NCBI GenBank assembly: GCA_002332905.1 | Contig: DDAM01000052.1 | Span: 18,694 to 82,693 of the forward strand | Reading direction: 5' to 3' | DNA from: Firmicutes bacterium UBA2058 | GTDB lineage: Bacteria; Bacillota; Clostridia; Tissierellales; Sedimentibacteraceae | DNA: 64,000 nt | Part shown: positions 51,002 to 61,052 of the stretch, piece by piece | How the letters are laid out: each line of letters opens with the position of its first letter | How positions within the stretch are numbered: the first letter of the stretch is position 1 | Position numbers and translations under genes: made by a program | Notes under the pieces: generated by a model | What the model saw: only the letters and a program-made list of their open reading frames with translations | Database searches by the model: none | Told to the model about the DNA's origin: nothing

Positions 51002-54000
51002 TTGAAGTTATTAGACAGTAATAAAAATGTAGTTGGAAACATAAAGTCATATACTCGCTTTATGAACGGATATCGTTCAAGCAGCGTGCTGCACAGCGGG
51101 TCAAATATTGTGTCTGTATCATCAGAGGATAGTCTCAGTAATATTATTTTTACTAATGATGATACAGGTACAATACACTGTTATATTGATAAAACAGAAG
51201 GTACAACAGGAGTAGTAGAGTCAGAAATTAGTGGTCAAGGTAAAAGATTGACGGCGTTCAGGCGTCCGGACGGTAAAATGGTAGTTTTATCGGCTGCAGG
51301 TGATAAGCTTTACTACATAGAAGAAAAAAAGAAAGGAAGCAGAACATTTAAAGAGCCTGTAAAACTTAAATTTGCTGCTTCAAGTGATATTAAGGAAATA
51401 GAAGCGTTTTATGTTAAAACAATTGAAAATGGTATTGCAGTTGCGTATCTTACAAGCAGTTATGGAAGCAAATCAAAGCTGTTATATTATGCTGTTGTGA
51501 AGAATGAAGTTCCAGACTTTATTAGAACTGATATGAGCTATGGAACACTGGTTTGTAGTTGGACAGGCAATAACGAAGATAACTTGTGCTTTTGCTCATA
51601 TAACGGAATAGTAACAAAATATAATGTAAAAGATAAGCATTTGATACGATATACTAATTCAAATGCATTAGACGGGCTTAAAGTAAATCCAATTAAATCA
51701 AATGATGGAACAGAATTAGTAATAGCAATTGTACAGAATAAGACTGCAGATATATGTGTGCTTAAATTTGATGATAATAATCTTGAATATACATGTACAC
51801 CTATTTCAGAAAAAATAAGCTTCATGGAAATAAGTGCCGTAAATTGCGCAGGAAATATACATATTATGGCAGTATCAAATAATGAAAAACTATATCACTC
51901 ATGCATAGATAAGGATTTTAAGAGCGTGCAAACATTTGTTGAAATAGCATCAGATATAAGAGTTATATCGTCGAATTTGCCAAATGACAACGGTTTTTGT
52001 GCATATGCGGTCGGTGTAGGTCAGAATTTACTTGGCTGCTTAGAATATAATAGTATTAACACCAATTGGAACTGTGAATGGTTGGAGCTTGAAAATGATG
52101 CAGTAATATCAGAGTTTGAGTGCTACTCCACAGAAGTATACATTTATGATTCTGAGGGACATCCATTAAAAAACGAGCCCATAACGCTGTCTGCTTCGCC
52201 ATTTGTAAAAATGGATATACGAGGAGGAATACACTGGATAGATGAAAATCATAAATTCAGCACAGTTACAGATTTGCAGGGGAAAATTACAATTATTCAG
52301 GAAACAGGAAAAATAGTTACATCTGACATAAAAATCAATGTGCCTAGATTAATGTGCTCTAATGATAAAATAGTTATAAAGCCCTACAGTGAAGTTGAAG
52401 AAAAAATTCATAACTTAACTACACAAGAGCTAAAAGACGCAAAAAAGAAAGATGGATATCTTGTAAGCGAAAAGTATAGAAATAATGATGAATTGCTAAA
52501 TTCAGTAACAGGTGTATTGAATAAGTTAACTAACTTATCAAAAAGCAAGTATATGACAAGGTCTAATGATGTTTTATCTGGAAGAAAAATTGTCGCACCT
52601 GATAATTTTATGGGATGGTCTATTAAATTTTATGATAATACAGCGGTTTATTCTGTACTTGATGAAATGAGCATTGATGAGAAAATAAATATGATTAAAT
52701 CAGACTGTTTAAATGCGTCTTCAAACGGTTTTTTTTCAAAAATAGGAGATTTTTTTAGAAGTGTAGTTAAAAAAGTAGTAGAAGTTGTTGAAGTTGTAGT
52801 ATACAAGGTTAAAGAAATTATTAAATCTGTTATCACATTTATAGTTGACGGAGTAAAATATTTTTTTGATACAATAGTAGAATTTATTGAAGATGTGATG
52901 GATATTGCGGAGATTGTTTTTTCTAAGATAGAAGTATTTTTTAAGGATTTGTTTGAATGGATAGCATTTATTTTTAATTGGAATGATGTGCTAAGGACTA
53001 AAGAAGTAATTTCATATATGGTTGTAGAAGGGTTGAAATTTGTTAAAGGTGCTTCAAGAGGAGTATCAAGGCTTATAAATAATAAGATGAGTGAAATACA
53101 AAAAGATATAGATAAGCTTTTTGATGCAGCTGTAAATAGTTTGATAGGCAAATACAGCTTTAATGAGTGTACTTCAAAAGACGTACCAGAGGACGAAAAC
53201 GTTCAAATCGCTGCAAGCAATAATTTTCTAATGGATAAGCTGATTGAAAATTGCAATATCGCAGTCATTCAAAGCGAGTTTGCAACCAACAGTGTAATAG
53301 AAGATATATTAAACAGGCTGGTATCTATTGCAAAAGAGTGTGTAGATTCTGGAAATTTAAATGAAGCAATAAAATATTTTAAAGAAGCATGTACGAGTTT
53401 GGAAAAATTTTTTACTTGTACTATTGCCGGATTGTTGAAGGTTTTACAGGCAATAATAAACTCAGCTATTAACGGGCTAAAGGCGGTTGTTGAAATACTA
53501 TTTGGAGTAATAGAAACTGTTGTACAGTCAATTATAGACTTGATTAAAAAAGAAATAAAAATACCATTTATAAATGAATTCTATAAATTTATAAGCGGCG
53601 GATCAAATATTAGCATGCTTGATGTATTAAGTCTGGTTATGGCTATTCCAACTACGATACTGTATAAAATAGTAAAAAATAAGGCTCTATTTGCTGATGA
53701 TGCCAGTGTTCAACGATTTAAAAATGAGATAAACGCAGAAAATCTTCTTAAGGCTTCGGGACTGGTGACAGAATCATTTGAGGATACTCTAATATTGCAG
53801 CAACACACAGTAGCAGTGGCGAGCGAAGAAGCACAAGTGATATGTAAGGTATTCGGATCACTAGGAGTATACTGGTTCTTTTCTTTATCGGCAGTCAATG
53901 ATATTGGACCAGGTGTATTTGTGCTTGGTGTTGCTCAGGTTGTTTTTGAAACTTTATGGCAGTCATGTACTTGTCCGTGGATATTTAAAAATGCATCTGT

Positions 54001-54352
54001 ATATGGTGATACTCCTGAAAGTCGCGAATGCAAACAATGGATATTCTGCTGGGTAGGAATCAGCTTTGATACAGTTTGGCTTATCGCAACACGTAATTAT
54101 CCGGATTCAGAGGACTGGGGAAGAATTATCACAACATGTTATGGTTTATTGCATTTAATAGTGGTGCTGGACTCTTTCGGTGACGGAGACGGAAAAGCAA
54201 TTGCTTCAAATTGCATATGTATAACTGCAGAAGTATCAAAGATTGCATTGCACTCAAGTAATGTTGCTGAAACTGGAGGTATTTCTTTAGCGGTGGGTGT
54301 AGCATTTGATTTGATTGCTGCTGTTTCACTGGGAATTTTAAATGTTGTTTAA
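51002..54352 (+). CDS. Large protein of unknown function: beta-rich N-terminus, helical/membrane C-terminus
   Basis: A 1116-residue protein starting at TTG 51002 after GGAGGG. There is no signal peptide. Residues about 1-390 are short repeating beta strands (LTAFRRPDGKMVVLSAAGDK), like a beta-propeller. Residues 390-480 look Ig-like (VYIYDSEGHPLKNEPITLSA). Residues 575-690 are strongly amphipathic helices rich in Phe, Val and Ile, with the segment WIAFIFNWNDVLRTKEVI. Residues 870-1116 have several hydrophobic, Cys-rich stretches (GVYWFFSLSAVNDIGPGVFV). DNA here is visibly richer in G+C than the flagellar genes, hinting at transfer. Function unknown; a secreted or pore-forming protein is one guess. 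Confidence 0.75.
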   Translation: MKLLDSNKNVVGNIKSYTRFMNGYRSSSVLHSGSNIVSVSSEDSLSNIIFTNDDTGTIHCYIDKTEGTTGVVESEISGQGKRLTAFRRPDGKMVVLSAAGDKLYYIEEKKKGSRTFKEPVKLKFAASSDIKEIEAFYVKTIENGIAVAYLTSSYGSKSKLLYYAVVKNEVPDFIRTDMSYGTLVCSWTGNNEDNLCFCSYNGIVTKYNVKDKHLIRYTNSNALDGLKVNPIKSNDGTELVIAIVQNKTADICVLKFDDNNLEYTCTPISEKISFMEISAVNCAGNIHIMAVSNNEKLYHSCIDKDFKSVQTFVEIASDIRVISSNLPNDNGFCAYAVGVGQNLLGCLEYNSINTNWNCEWLELENDAVISEFECYSTEVYIYDSEGHPLKNEPITLSASPFVKMDIRGGIHWIDENHKFSTVTDLQGKITIIQETGKIVTSDIKINVPRLMCSNDKIVIKPYSEVEEKIHNLTTQELKDAKKKDGYLVSEKYRNNDELLNSVTGVLNKLTNLSKSKYMTRSNDVLSGRKIVAPDNFMGWSIKFYDNTAVYSVLDEMSIDEKINMIKSDCLNASSNGFFSKIGDFFRSVVKKVVEVVEVVVYKVKEIIKSVITFIVDGVKYFFDTIVEFIEDVMDIAEIVFSKIEVFFKDLFEWIAFIFNWNDVLRTKEVISYMVVEGLKFVKGASRGVSRLINNKMSEIQKDIDKLFDAAVNSLIGKYSFNECTSKDVPEDENVQIAASNNFLMDKLIENCNIAVIQSEFATNSVIEDILNRLVSIAKECVDSGNLNEAIKYFKEACTSLEKFFTCTIAGLLKVLQAIINSAINGLKAVVEILFGVIETVVQSIIDLIKKEIKIPFINEFYKFISGGSNISMLDVLSLVMAIPTTILYKIVKNKALFADDASVQRFKNEINAENLLKASGLVTESFEDTLILQQHTVAVASEEAQVICKVFGSLGVYWFFSLSAVNDIGPGVFVLGVAQVVFETLWQSCTCPWIFKNASVYGDTPESRECKQWIFCWVGISFDTVWLIATRNYPDSEDWGRIITTCYGLLHLIVVLDSFGDGDGKAIASNCICITAEVSKIALHSSNVAETGGISLAVGVAFDLIAAVSLGILNVV

Positions 54353-54378
54353 AAATATAATAAATGGAGGAAAATTTT

Positions 54379-55413
54379 ATGAAATTCAACAACTCTTATA
54401 TGAGACCTAATAAAAAGAATCAAGGAGAGGTTCCAGATTATAATGGATATGCCTTTTCGCCTGATATATGGGTTAATGGCTCTGAACCCTTAGATTGGAA
54501 AAATTTCTTGACTGATAAGACAAACTATAGTACTGAATCAAATTCTAATTTAGAATTCGGTAAGGATAATTATATATATGTTAGATGTTATAACAACAAC
54601 ACTGGAAAAACACAAAACAACTTTGTTTCACTATATTATGCACCTGCGTCAACAATACTTAACCCTCAGTCATGGAAAAATAATAAAATTTATACCGATA
54701 AAAACAGTGATGTTTCAAATATAAATGCTGATGATCAGCAAATCGGTGTTGTAGAAGATCCATTTATTTGGGAAAGTGTTCCGTTTCCGCCAAGTGAGGC
54801 AGGCCATTACTGCATTATGGCTCATATGAATGATGCGTTAAACACAAATCCATTTCCTGATCCCACAAGCTATGTAGATATGGCCCATATACTGCAAAAT
54901 AATTTGCGTTGGGCTCAAAGAAATGTTACTATTGTCAAGCCGGCACAAGCCGCTACAATGAGCTATAACACAGATTTAATGATAGATATTGATTTGATAG
55001 AAGAGGCGGGAGAATTTGATATAGTTTTAAGACCTGATTCTAATTTTAAAGACTGGGAAGTTGAATTTTTCTGTTCAAGACCTGATTCACAGGGAAAACC
55101 CATAGCTTTGAAAAGAAAAAAAGTCGATGGTGAAACAGAAGTACTTGGAGGACATTTTAAATTAGAGTATGGATTTAACGGAAAGATTTCTGTATATGCC
55201 TACAACACATCAGGCAGACCACCAGTTCCTGGACAGTCTATACCTTTAGAGATCTCATATAAGGTTCACCACAGTGAGTTAGAATATGCAAGAAAACTAG
55301 GCGTTTTAAATGAAAAATATTCAGCTATGATTAATGAAAAAATTCACGGTAGAACAACAAATATTGAACATTATGTAGTAGTAGGTCAATATACAGGTAT
55401 GGTTGGAAAATAG
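54379..55413 (+). CDS. Unknown protein, partner of the 1116-residue protein
   Basis: A 344-residue protein with no signal peptide. The first half is rich in Asn, Tyr and Trp with Ig-like strands (YAFSPDIWVNGSEPLDWKNF, then NYIYVRCYNNNTGKTQNNFV and the segment VSLYYAPAS). A conserved-looking block follows (PPSEAGHYCIMAHMNDAL). The last part is beta-rich and ends in a short charged helix (HHSELEYARKLGVLNEKYSA). The layout is like CARDB-type beta sandwiches. It starts 26 bases after the large gene, in one transcript, so the two likely act together. I do not recognise a family. Confidence 0.72.
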   Translation: MKFNNSYMRPNKKNQGEVPDYNGYAFSPDIWVNGSEPLDWKNFLTDKTNYSTESNSNLEFGKDNYIYVRCYNNNTGKTQNNFVSLYYAPASTILNPQSWKNNKIYTDKNSDVSNINADDQQIGVVEDPFIWESVPFPPSEAGHYCIMAHMNDALNTNPFPDPTSYVDMAHILQNNLRWAQRNVTIVKPAQAATMSYNTDLMIDIDLIEEAGEFDIVLRPDSNFKDWEVEFFCSRPDSQGKPIALKRKKVDGETEVLGGHFKLEYGFNGKISVYAYNTSGRPPVPGQSIPLEISYKVHHSELEYARKLGVLNEKYSAMINEKIHGRTTNIEHYVVVGQYTGMVGK

Positions 55414-55435
55414 ATTTTAATTAATTATAAATATA

Positions 55436-55472
55436 AATACTCCGGATTTTAAATACGGAGTATTATATTTTA
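55436..55472. terminator. Terminator between the cassette and the DUF3243-like gene
   Basis: AATACTCCG (55436-55444) pairs with CGGAGTATT (55456-55464), followed by ATATTTTATTCTTTT. It sits between convergent genes and could serve both. Confidence 0.82.
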
Positions 55473-55718
55473 TTCTTTTATAATTTTTATTAGCATTTTT
55501 GTCAGAACCTTTTTTTCTTTGTTATCTGCTTTTTTCCACATATCATAAAATAATTTTTCTGATTCTGTATCTGGTGAGGTTGTAGATATTGTAAAGTTAA
55601 TTATAGATTTTGCAATTTTTTCTAAAACTGAATCGGGCATACTAGATTCTTGAGAGTACGTTATAGCCTTATTTAATTTTTTCTTCCACTTTTGCGTGTC
55701 TATGTATATTTTGTGCAA
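55470..55718 (-). CDS. DUF3243-like small protein
   Basis: An 82-residue helical protein. The layout W-KKKLNKAITYSQES-S-MPDSVLEKIAKSI, then SPDTESEKLFYDMWKKAD and EKKVLTKMLIKII, matches the DUF3243 family of Firmicutes (role unknown). It starts at TTG 55718 with AAAGGA upstream; no better start is in frame. It stands alone on the minus strand between a plus-strand cassette and the CBS gene. Confidence 0.65.
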   Translation of the reverse strand: MHKIYIDTQKWKKKLNKAITYSQESSMPDSVLEKIAKSIINFTISTTSPDTESEKLFYDMWKKADNKEKKVLTKMLIKIIKE

Positions 55719-55997
55719 TCAATTCATTCCTTTCATCATTTATATATACTGTATACATAACATATTTTTAACACTTATTAAGAAAAATATACAAAATAAA
55801 TTAGCAATATACAGTAATGTGATTTAAATTAAGTTTATTTTTTCTTTTACTATATATTTAATGCTACTGATTGTTTAATATGCGTTATTTTTAGTTATCT
55901 TGACACTAAATTATATTTATAATATAATAAAAATAGCATAGTCTAATTTTTTTGTATACTATGAAACATTTATAATAATTGGAGAGTGATTTTTCTT

Positions 55998-57245
55998 ATG
56001 GAAGGTGACGGGACAAGTCTGGTCATTACATTATTTGCTTTAATCTGTATGTCATCATTTTTTTCTGCATCAGAAACAGCATTTACTTGTTTTAACAAAA
56101 TCAGAATTAAAAATCTAGCAAACTTAGGAGATAAAAAAGCTATAGAAGTACTTAAATTAGCAGAGGAGTATGATAAGCTGTTGTCTACTATATTAATTGG
56201 AAATAACATAGTAAATATTACATCAGCATCTTTGGCAACAATATTGTTTACTAAGTTTTTTCCATCGTCTGGAGTAACAATATCAACTATTGTTATGACA
56301 ATAGTAGTATTAATTTTTGGAGAAATTTCTCCTAAAACTTTAGCAAAACAGCATCCTGAAAAGTTTGTTTTATCAACTGTATCAATATTAAAATTCATCG
56401 TTATAGTAATCACACCATTAAACTTTATTTTATCTTTATGGAAAAAAATGTTCAATAAGCTATTTAGAAAAAATGATGAACCATCAATAACTGAAGAAGA
56501 ACTAAAAACAATAATAGAAGAAGTTGAAAGTGAGGGTGTTATTAATAAACATGAGGGAGAACTTATACGTTCTGCAATTGAGTTTGACGATTTAAATGCT
56601 GAGGATATTTATACTCCTAGAATTGACATAGTGGCAGTAGAAGAAAATGATTCTATTGAAGAAATAAAGGAAACTTTCATGGAAAGTGGCTATTCTAGAT
56701 TGCCAGTCTATAATGAAAGTGTTGACCACATTATTGGCGTTATTCACGAAAAAGAATTTTATAGGCTAGTAAATAAAAAAATGACAAATATAAAAGAAAT
56801 TACAAAAGATGTTTTATATATTACTCCGAACAAGAAAATATCTTCTTTACTTAGAGACCTACAACAAGCTAAATCACATATGGCAGTAGTTGTTGATGAG
56901 TATGGAGGAACAGAAGGATTAGTAACCTTAGAGGATATAATTGAAGAACTTGTTGGTGATATTTGGGACGAGCATGATGAAATTTTAGATTATTTTAAAA
57001 AAATTGACGAAAATAAATATTTTGTTTCATGTAATGCTGACATAGATGATATGATAAAACACCTTAATTTAAAATTTGAAAATGAATATAACGATGTATC
57101 CACAGTAAATGGTTTGGTGCTCAAACATTTTGACAAAATACCTGATGTTGGAGATACAATAGTAATAGATAATATAAAAATAACTGTCATTAAAGCAGAG
57201 TCAAAACGTGTTAATGAAATATGTGTTGAAATAATGGAAACTTAA
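55998..57245 (+). CDS. CorC/HlyC-type membrane protein with CBS domains
   Basis: A 415-residue member of the UPF0053/CNNM family. An N-terminal DUF21 membrane domain has about four helices (SSFFSASETAFTCFNKIRIK; TIVMTIVVLIFGEISPK). A CBS pair follows (about 195-320, VYNESVDHIIGVIHEKEFYR; HMAVVVDEYGGTEGLVTLED), then a CorC_HlyC domain. Relatives export magnesium or other divalent cations. GGAG is 13 bases before ATG 55998; GTG 55986 overlaps the ribosome site. Confidence 0.9.
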   Translation: MEGDGTSLVITLFALICMSSFFSASETAFTCFNKIRIKNLANLGDKKAIEVLKLAEEYDKLLSTILIGNNIVNITSASLATILFTKFFPSSGVTISTIVMTIVVLIFGEISPKTLAKQHPEKFVLSTVSILKFIVIVITPLNFILSLWKKMFNKLFRKNDEPSITEEELKTIIEEVESEGVINKHEGELIRSAIEFDDLNAEDIYTPRIDIVAVEENDSIEEIKETFMESGYSRLPVYNESVDHIIGVIHEKEFYRLVNKKMTNIKEITKDVLYITPNKKISSLLRDLQQAKSHMAVVVDEYGGTEGLVTLEDIIEELVGDIWDEHDEILDYFKKIDENKYFVSCNADIDDMIKHLNLKFENEYNDVSTVNGLVLKHFDKIPDVGDTIVIDNIKITVIKAESKRVNEICVEIMET

Positions 57246-57271
57246 TAAAAAATAATAAAACTTAAATATTT

Positions 57272-57323
57272 ACCACAAAGTATAATAAGATAGTAATAAT
57301 CTTAGTGTTCTTTGTGGTTTTTT
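57272..57323 (+). terminator. Terminator after the CBS-domain gene
   Basis: ACCACAAAG (57272-57280) pairs with CTTTGTGGT (57310-57318), followed by TTTTT. The loop is 29 bases and has some internal pairing. Confidence 0.85.
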
Positions 57324-57451
57324 CATTTTTATGCCTCGAACTTATTTTCACAAGATAGTCAGCCTTTCCTAAGAAAGGATAAATCCTTGTATATGGAATT
57401 GATGCTTATCTTATTATTATCATATTTTTCAACCTTTATTTATATTTTAAT

Positions 57452-57480
57452 TTGTAAATTTAAATAATTAATGGTAAAAT
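57452..57480 (+). promoter_or_regulatory. Sigma-A-type promoter for dnaE
   Basis: TTGTAA (57452-57457), a 17-base spacer, then TAAAAT (57475-57480). It would give a leader of about 80 bases that begins just before the A-C hairpins. Confidence 0.6.
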
Positions 57481-57499
57481 ACTTTCTAAGGAGAAAGAT

Positions 57500-57550
57500 T
57501 GAAGAAAAAACATTCTTCACTCTAAAATTATTGTGATGCCGCTAAGCGGC
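57500..57550 (+). repeat. Intercistronic hairpins A-C in the dnaE leader
   Basis: A: TGAAGA (57500-57505) with TCTTCA (57514-57519). C: GCCGC (57538-57542) with GCGGC (57546-57550). GTAATGGCGG follows, with an altered ribosome site (GGCGG instead of GGAGG). Confidence 0.72.
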
Positions 57551-57565
57551 GTAATGGCGGTAAAT

Positions 57566-60500
57566 ATGGATAACAAAAATTTTACTCATTTACATGTGCA
57601 TACAGAATATAGCTTGCTTGATGGTGCATCAAGAATATCTGAGCTTATAAAAAAAGTCAAAGAGCTGGGTATGGAAAGTATAGCCATAACTGACCATGGT
57701 GTTATGTATGGTGTAGTTGAATTTTATAAGCAAGCAAAAAAAGAAGGTATAAAGCCAATATTAGGCTTTGAGGCTTATGTAGCTCAAAGAAGCATGCATG
57801 ATAAAGATCCACAAAAGGATAAGGGACAGTATCATTTAATTTTGCTTGCAGAAAACTATGAGGGATTTAAAAATATTATTAAAATATGTTCCGCAGGTTT
57901 TGTTGATGGATTTTATTATAAACCGCGTGTAGATTATGATATATTAAAAAAATATAGTAAAGGTATAATTGCTTTAAGCGCTTGTATAGCAGGTGAGGTA
58001 CAGGATTTAATACTAAATAATAATTATGAAAAGGCTAAGGAAAAGGTCTTATTATATGAGGATATATTTGGTAAAAATAATTTCTTTTTAGAAATGCAAG
58101 ACCATGGAATGAATGAGCAAAAAATTATTAATAAAGGGCTTGTGAATTTATCAAATGAGCTTAATATACCTTTAGTAGCAACAAATGATATTCATTATAT
58201 AAATAAAGAAGATGCAAGGTTTCATGATGTTTTATTATGTGTACAGATGCAAAAGACTATTGATGAAGATAGGATGAAATTCCCTTCAGATGAGTTTTAC
58301 TTAAAAAGCTATGAAGAGATGTCAAAGCTTTTTCCAAAAGAAGCAATAGACAACACTATGAAAATTGCTAGTCGCTGCAATGTGGAACTAGATTTTGATA
58401 CAGTCCATCTTCCGGAATTTGAAATTCCTGAAAATTACACTAAAAATTCATATTTTAGAGAACTATGTCAAAAAGGTTTGAATACAAGATATAAAGTAAT
58501 CACAGAAGAAATACAAAACAGACTTGATTATGAAATATCCGTAATTGAGCAAATGGGGTATGTAGATTATTTTTTAATTGTTTGGGATTTTATAAAATAT
58601 GCAAAAGATAATAAAATTATGGTTGGTCCAGGTCGTGGCTCAGGTGCAGGAAGCTTAGTAGCATATTCGCTTAAAATAACTAATATTGACCCAATAAAAT
58701 ATAAACTGATTTTTGAGCGATTTTTAAACCCTGAGCGTATTAGCATGCCGGATATTGACATTGATTTTTGCTATGAACGACGTGAAGAAGTCATAGAATA
58801 TGTTATTGAAAAATATGGTACAAATAGAGTTGCTCAGATAATAACATTTGGTACAATGGCAGCGAGAGGAGCTATAAGAGATGTTGGCAGAGCCTTAAAT
58901 ATTCCATATGGTGAGATTGATATAATAGCAAAAAAAATACCAATGACTATTGGCATGACTATATCTAAAGCCTTAGAACTTGATAGTGATTTTAAGGATA
59001 TGTACAATAATGATTATAGGATTAAGGAACTTATTGATATAGCACTAAAGGTCGAGGGACTTCCTAGACATACCTCTACTCATGCAGCCGGTGTTTTGAT
59101 ATCTAAGGATGACGTAACTGAGTATGTTCCATTATCAAGAAACAAAGATATAATAACAACTCAATTTAATATGGTAGAGCTTGAAGAACTTGGTTTATTG
59201 AAAATGGATTTTTTAGGACTAAGAACACTAACAGTTATACAGGATGCTATTAATCTTATTAAGAAAAATCATAATAAAGATATAAATTTTGATGACTGTG
59301 ACTATGATGATAGTAAAGTTTATGAGTTATTTGCTCATGCTGACACCTTAGGTATATTCCAATTTGAAAGCTCGGGAATGAGATCTTTTTTAAAGGAATT
59401 CAAGCCTACTAAATTTGAAGATATTGCAGCAGCTAATGCACTTTATAGACCAGGTCCAATGGGACAAATACCAATATACGTAAAAAATAGCTTGCATCCA
59501 GAAAATGTGAAATATTTACATCCAATGCTTGAACAATCTTTAAAAGAAACTTACGGATGTATGGTATATCAAGAGCAAGTTATGCAAATAGTAAGAGATG
59601 TTGCTGGTTTTTCTATGGGACGTTCAGATCTATTAAGACGTGCCATGGGAAAGAAAAAAATGAAAATAATGCAAGAGGAAAGAGAGCATTTCATTTATGG
59701 TAAAACAGATGAAAATGGCGACATAGAAATAAATGGAGCGATTAGAAATGGTGTAAGTGAAAAAATTGCAAATGATATATATGATTTAATGATAGAATTT
59801 GCTAAATATGCCTTTCCTAAAGCTCATTCAGTAGCTTATGCTGCTGTAGCTTATGTAACCGCTTGGTTAAAATGCTATTATCCAGTAGAATTTATGGCCT
59901 CATTAATTACTAGTATAATGGGTAGTTCAAATTCAGTTGCTCTATATATAAGAGAATGTAAAAGGCTTGGAGTGGAAATATTACCACCAGACATTAATGA
60001 AAGTGAAGATAAATTTACAGTTAAGGATGGTAAAATAAGATTTGGACTTAAAGCTATAAAAAATGTAGGTACAAATGTTATATGGGAAATTGTTAAGACA
60101 AGAAATGAAAAAGGTAAATATAAGTCATTTTACGATTTTTGTCAAAAGGTTGATACATTAGTTCTGAATAAACGGCAAGTAGAATCATTAATAAAATGTG
60201 GAGCTTTCGATTCATTGAATTGTAAAAGATCACAGCTTATGGTTGTCTATGAACAAATTATTGATGGAGTACTGTATCAGAAGCGAAGAAATGTTGATGG
60301 TCAAGTATCTTTGTTTGATAGTAGCTTAGGTATAGAAAGTGAAAATATTATGTCTTCTGAAGATCTTCCGAATATTAATGAATTTTCGCAAAAAGATATA
60401 TTAGCAATGGAAAAAGAAATGATGGGTATATACTTAAGTGGACATCCTCTATCTGAATATGAGTCATTGCTTGATGATAATACTACAACAAACTGCAATG

Positions 60501-61051
60501 AAATATTTGAAGCTCATGAGGGTATATCTGACGAAGAACAACAGTCTGATATAAAAGATGGCAATCAAGTAATAGTTGGAGGAATAATTATTAAAAAACA
60601 AAGAAAAATAACAAAGAATGATAACACCATGGCATTTTTAACTCTTGAAGATTTGTATGGTGCTATTGAAGTAATTGTTTTTCCAAAAATTTATAATAAA
60701 TTTATGCAGTATATTACCGAAGACAGTATTGTCTTAATATATGGCACCTTAAGTATGGCTGAGGAAGAAACCCCAAAAATAATATGCAATAAAATAGTGC
60801 CATTATTGGAAATGAAAAAAAATTCTAAGTTATATTTGCAAGTAGAAAGCAAGGAGCATTATAAAAATGCAAAAAATGATATATATAGAATTTTAGAGAC
60901 TTCAAAGGGTAATAATGAAGTTTTAGTGTACAGTAAATTAGAAAAAGCAAAAATGATTATACATAAGGATTATTGGGTAAATTTAAAAAATAATGAGTTA
61001 ATTAACAAACTCATAACATTACTTGGTAATGAAAATGTTATAGTTAAGTAA
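57566..61051 (+). CDS. dnaE: DNA polymerase III alpha subunit DnaE
   Basis: Replicative polymerase of the DnaE type. The 1161-residue product has an N-terminal PHP domain (HLHVHTEYSLLDGASR). The polymerase core shows GPGRGSGAGSLVAYSLKI and the catalytic Asp motif PDIDIDF. A helix-hairpin-helix part and an OB domain follow (NDNTMAFLTLEDLYGAIEVI). ATG 57566 was chosen since the family begins just before FTHLHVHT; in-frame ATGs at 57533 and 57554 are inside hairpin C or its flank. dnaE-pfkA-pyk is a common clostridial order. Confidence 0.97.
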   Translation: MDNKNFTHLHVHTEYSLLDGASRISELIKKVKELGMESIAITDHGVMYGVVEFYKQAKKEGIKPILGFEAYVAQRSMHDKDPQKDKGQYHLILLAENYEGFKNIIKICSAGFVDGFYYKPRVDYDILKKYSKGIIALSACIAGEVQDLILNNNYEKAKEKVLLYEDIFGKNNFFLEMQDHGMNEQKIINKGLVNLSNELNIPLVATNDIHYINKEDARFHDVLLCVQMQKTIDEDRMKFPSDEFYLKSYEEMSKLFPKEAIDNTMKIASRCNVELDFDTVHLPEFEIPENYTKNSYFRELCQKGLNTRYKVITEEIQNRLDYEISVIEQMGYVDYFLIVWDFIKYAKDNKIMVGPGRGSGAGSLVAYSLKITNIDPIKYKLIFERFLNPERISMPDIDIDFCYERREEVIEYVIEKYGTNRVAQIITFGTMAARGAIRDVGRALNIPYGEIDIIAKKIPMTIGMTISKALELDSDFKDMYNNDYRIKELIDIALKVEGLPRHTSTHAAGVLISKDDVTEYVPLSRNKDIITTQFNMVELEELGLLKMDFLGLRTLTVIQDAINLIKKNHNKDINFDDCDYDDSKVYELFAHADTLGIFQFESSGMRSFLKEFKPTKFEDIAAANALYRPGPMGQIPIYVKNSLHPENVKYLHPMLEQSLKETYGCMVYQEQVMQIVRDVAGFSMGRSDLLRRAMGKKKMKIMQEEREHFIYGKTDENGDIEINGAIRNGVSEKIANDIYDLMIEFAKYAFPKAHSVAYAAVAYVTAWLKCYYPVEFMASLITSIMGSSNSVALYIRECKRLGVEILPPDINESEDKFTVKDGKIRFGLKAIKNVGTNVIWEIVKTRNEKGKYKSFYDFCQKVDTLVLNKRQVESLIKCGAFDSLNCKRSQLMVVYEQIIDGVLYQKRRNVDGQVSLFDSSLGIESENIMSSEDLPNINEFSQKDILAMEKEMMGIYLSGHPLSEYESLLDDNTTTNCNEIFEAHEGISDEEQQSDIKDGNQVIVGGIIIKKQRKITKNDNTMAFLTLEDLYGAIEVIVFPKIYNKFMQYITEDSIVLIYGTLSMAEEETPKIICNKIVPLLEMKKNSKLYLQVESKEHYKNAKNDIYRILETSKGNNEVLVYSKLEKAKMIIHKDYWVNLKNNELINKLITLLGNENVIVK

Positions 61052-61052
61052 T

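Larger units (their letters stand above)
57246..57565. other. Intergenic region before dnaE
   Basis: About 320 bases with no ORF of note. It holds the terminator of the CBS gene (57272-57323), a small CCTTTC/GAAAGG hairpin near 57365-57380, a promoter (57452-57480) and the A-C hairpins (57500-57550). Confidence 0.7.

Noticed and set aside
57533..57565. Earlier in-frame starts for dnaE (ATG 57533, ATG 57554)
   Set aside because: They lie in hairpin module C and its TAATGG flank, which recurs before unrelated genes; the DnaE family begins at the ATG at 57566. The same reasoning rejects ATG 61195 for pfkA and ATG 20754 for fliA.
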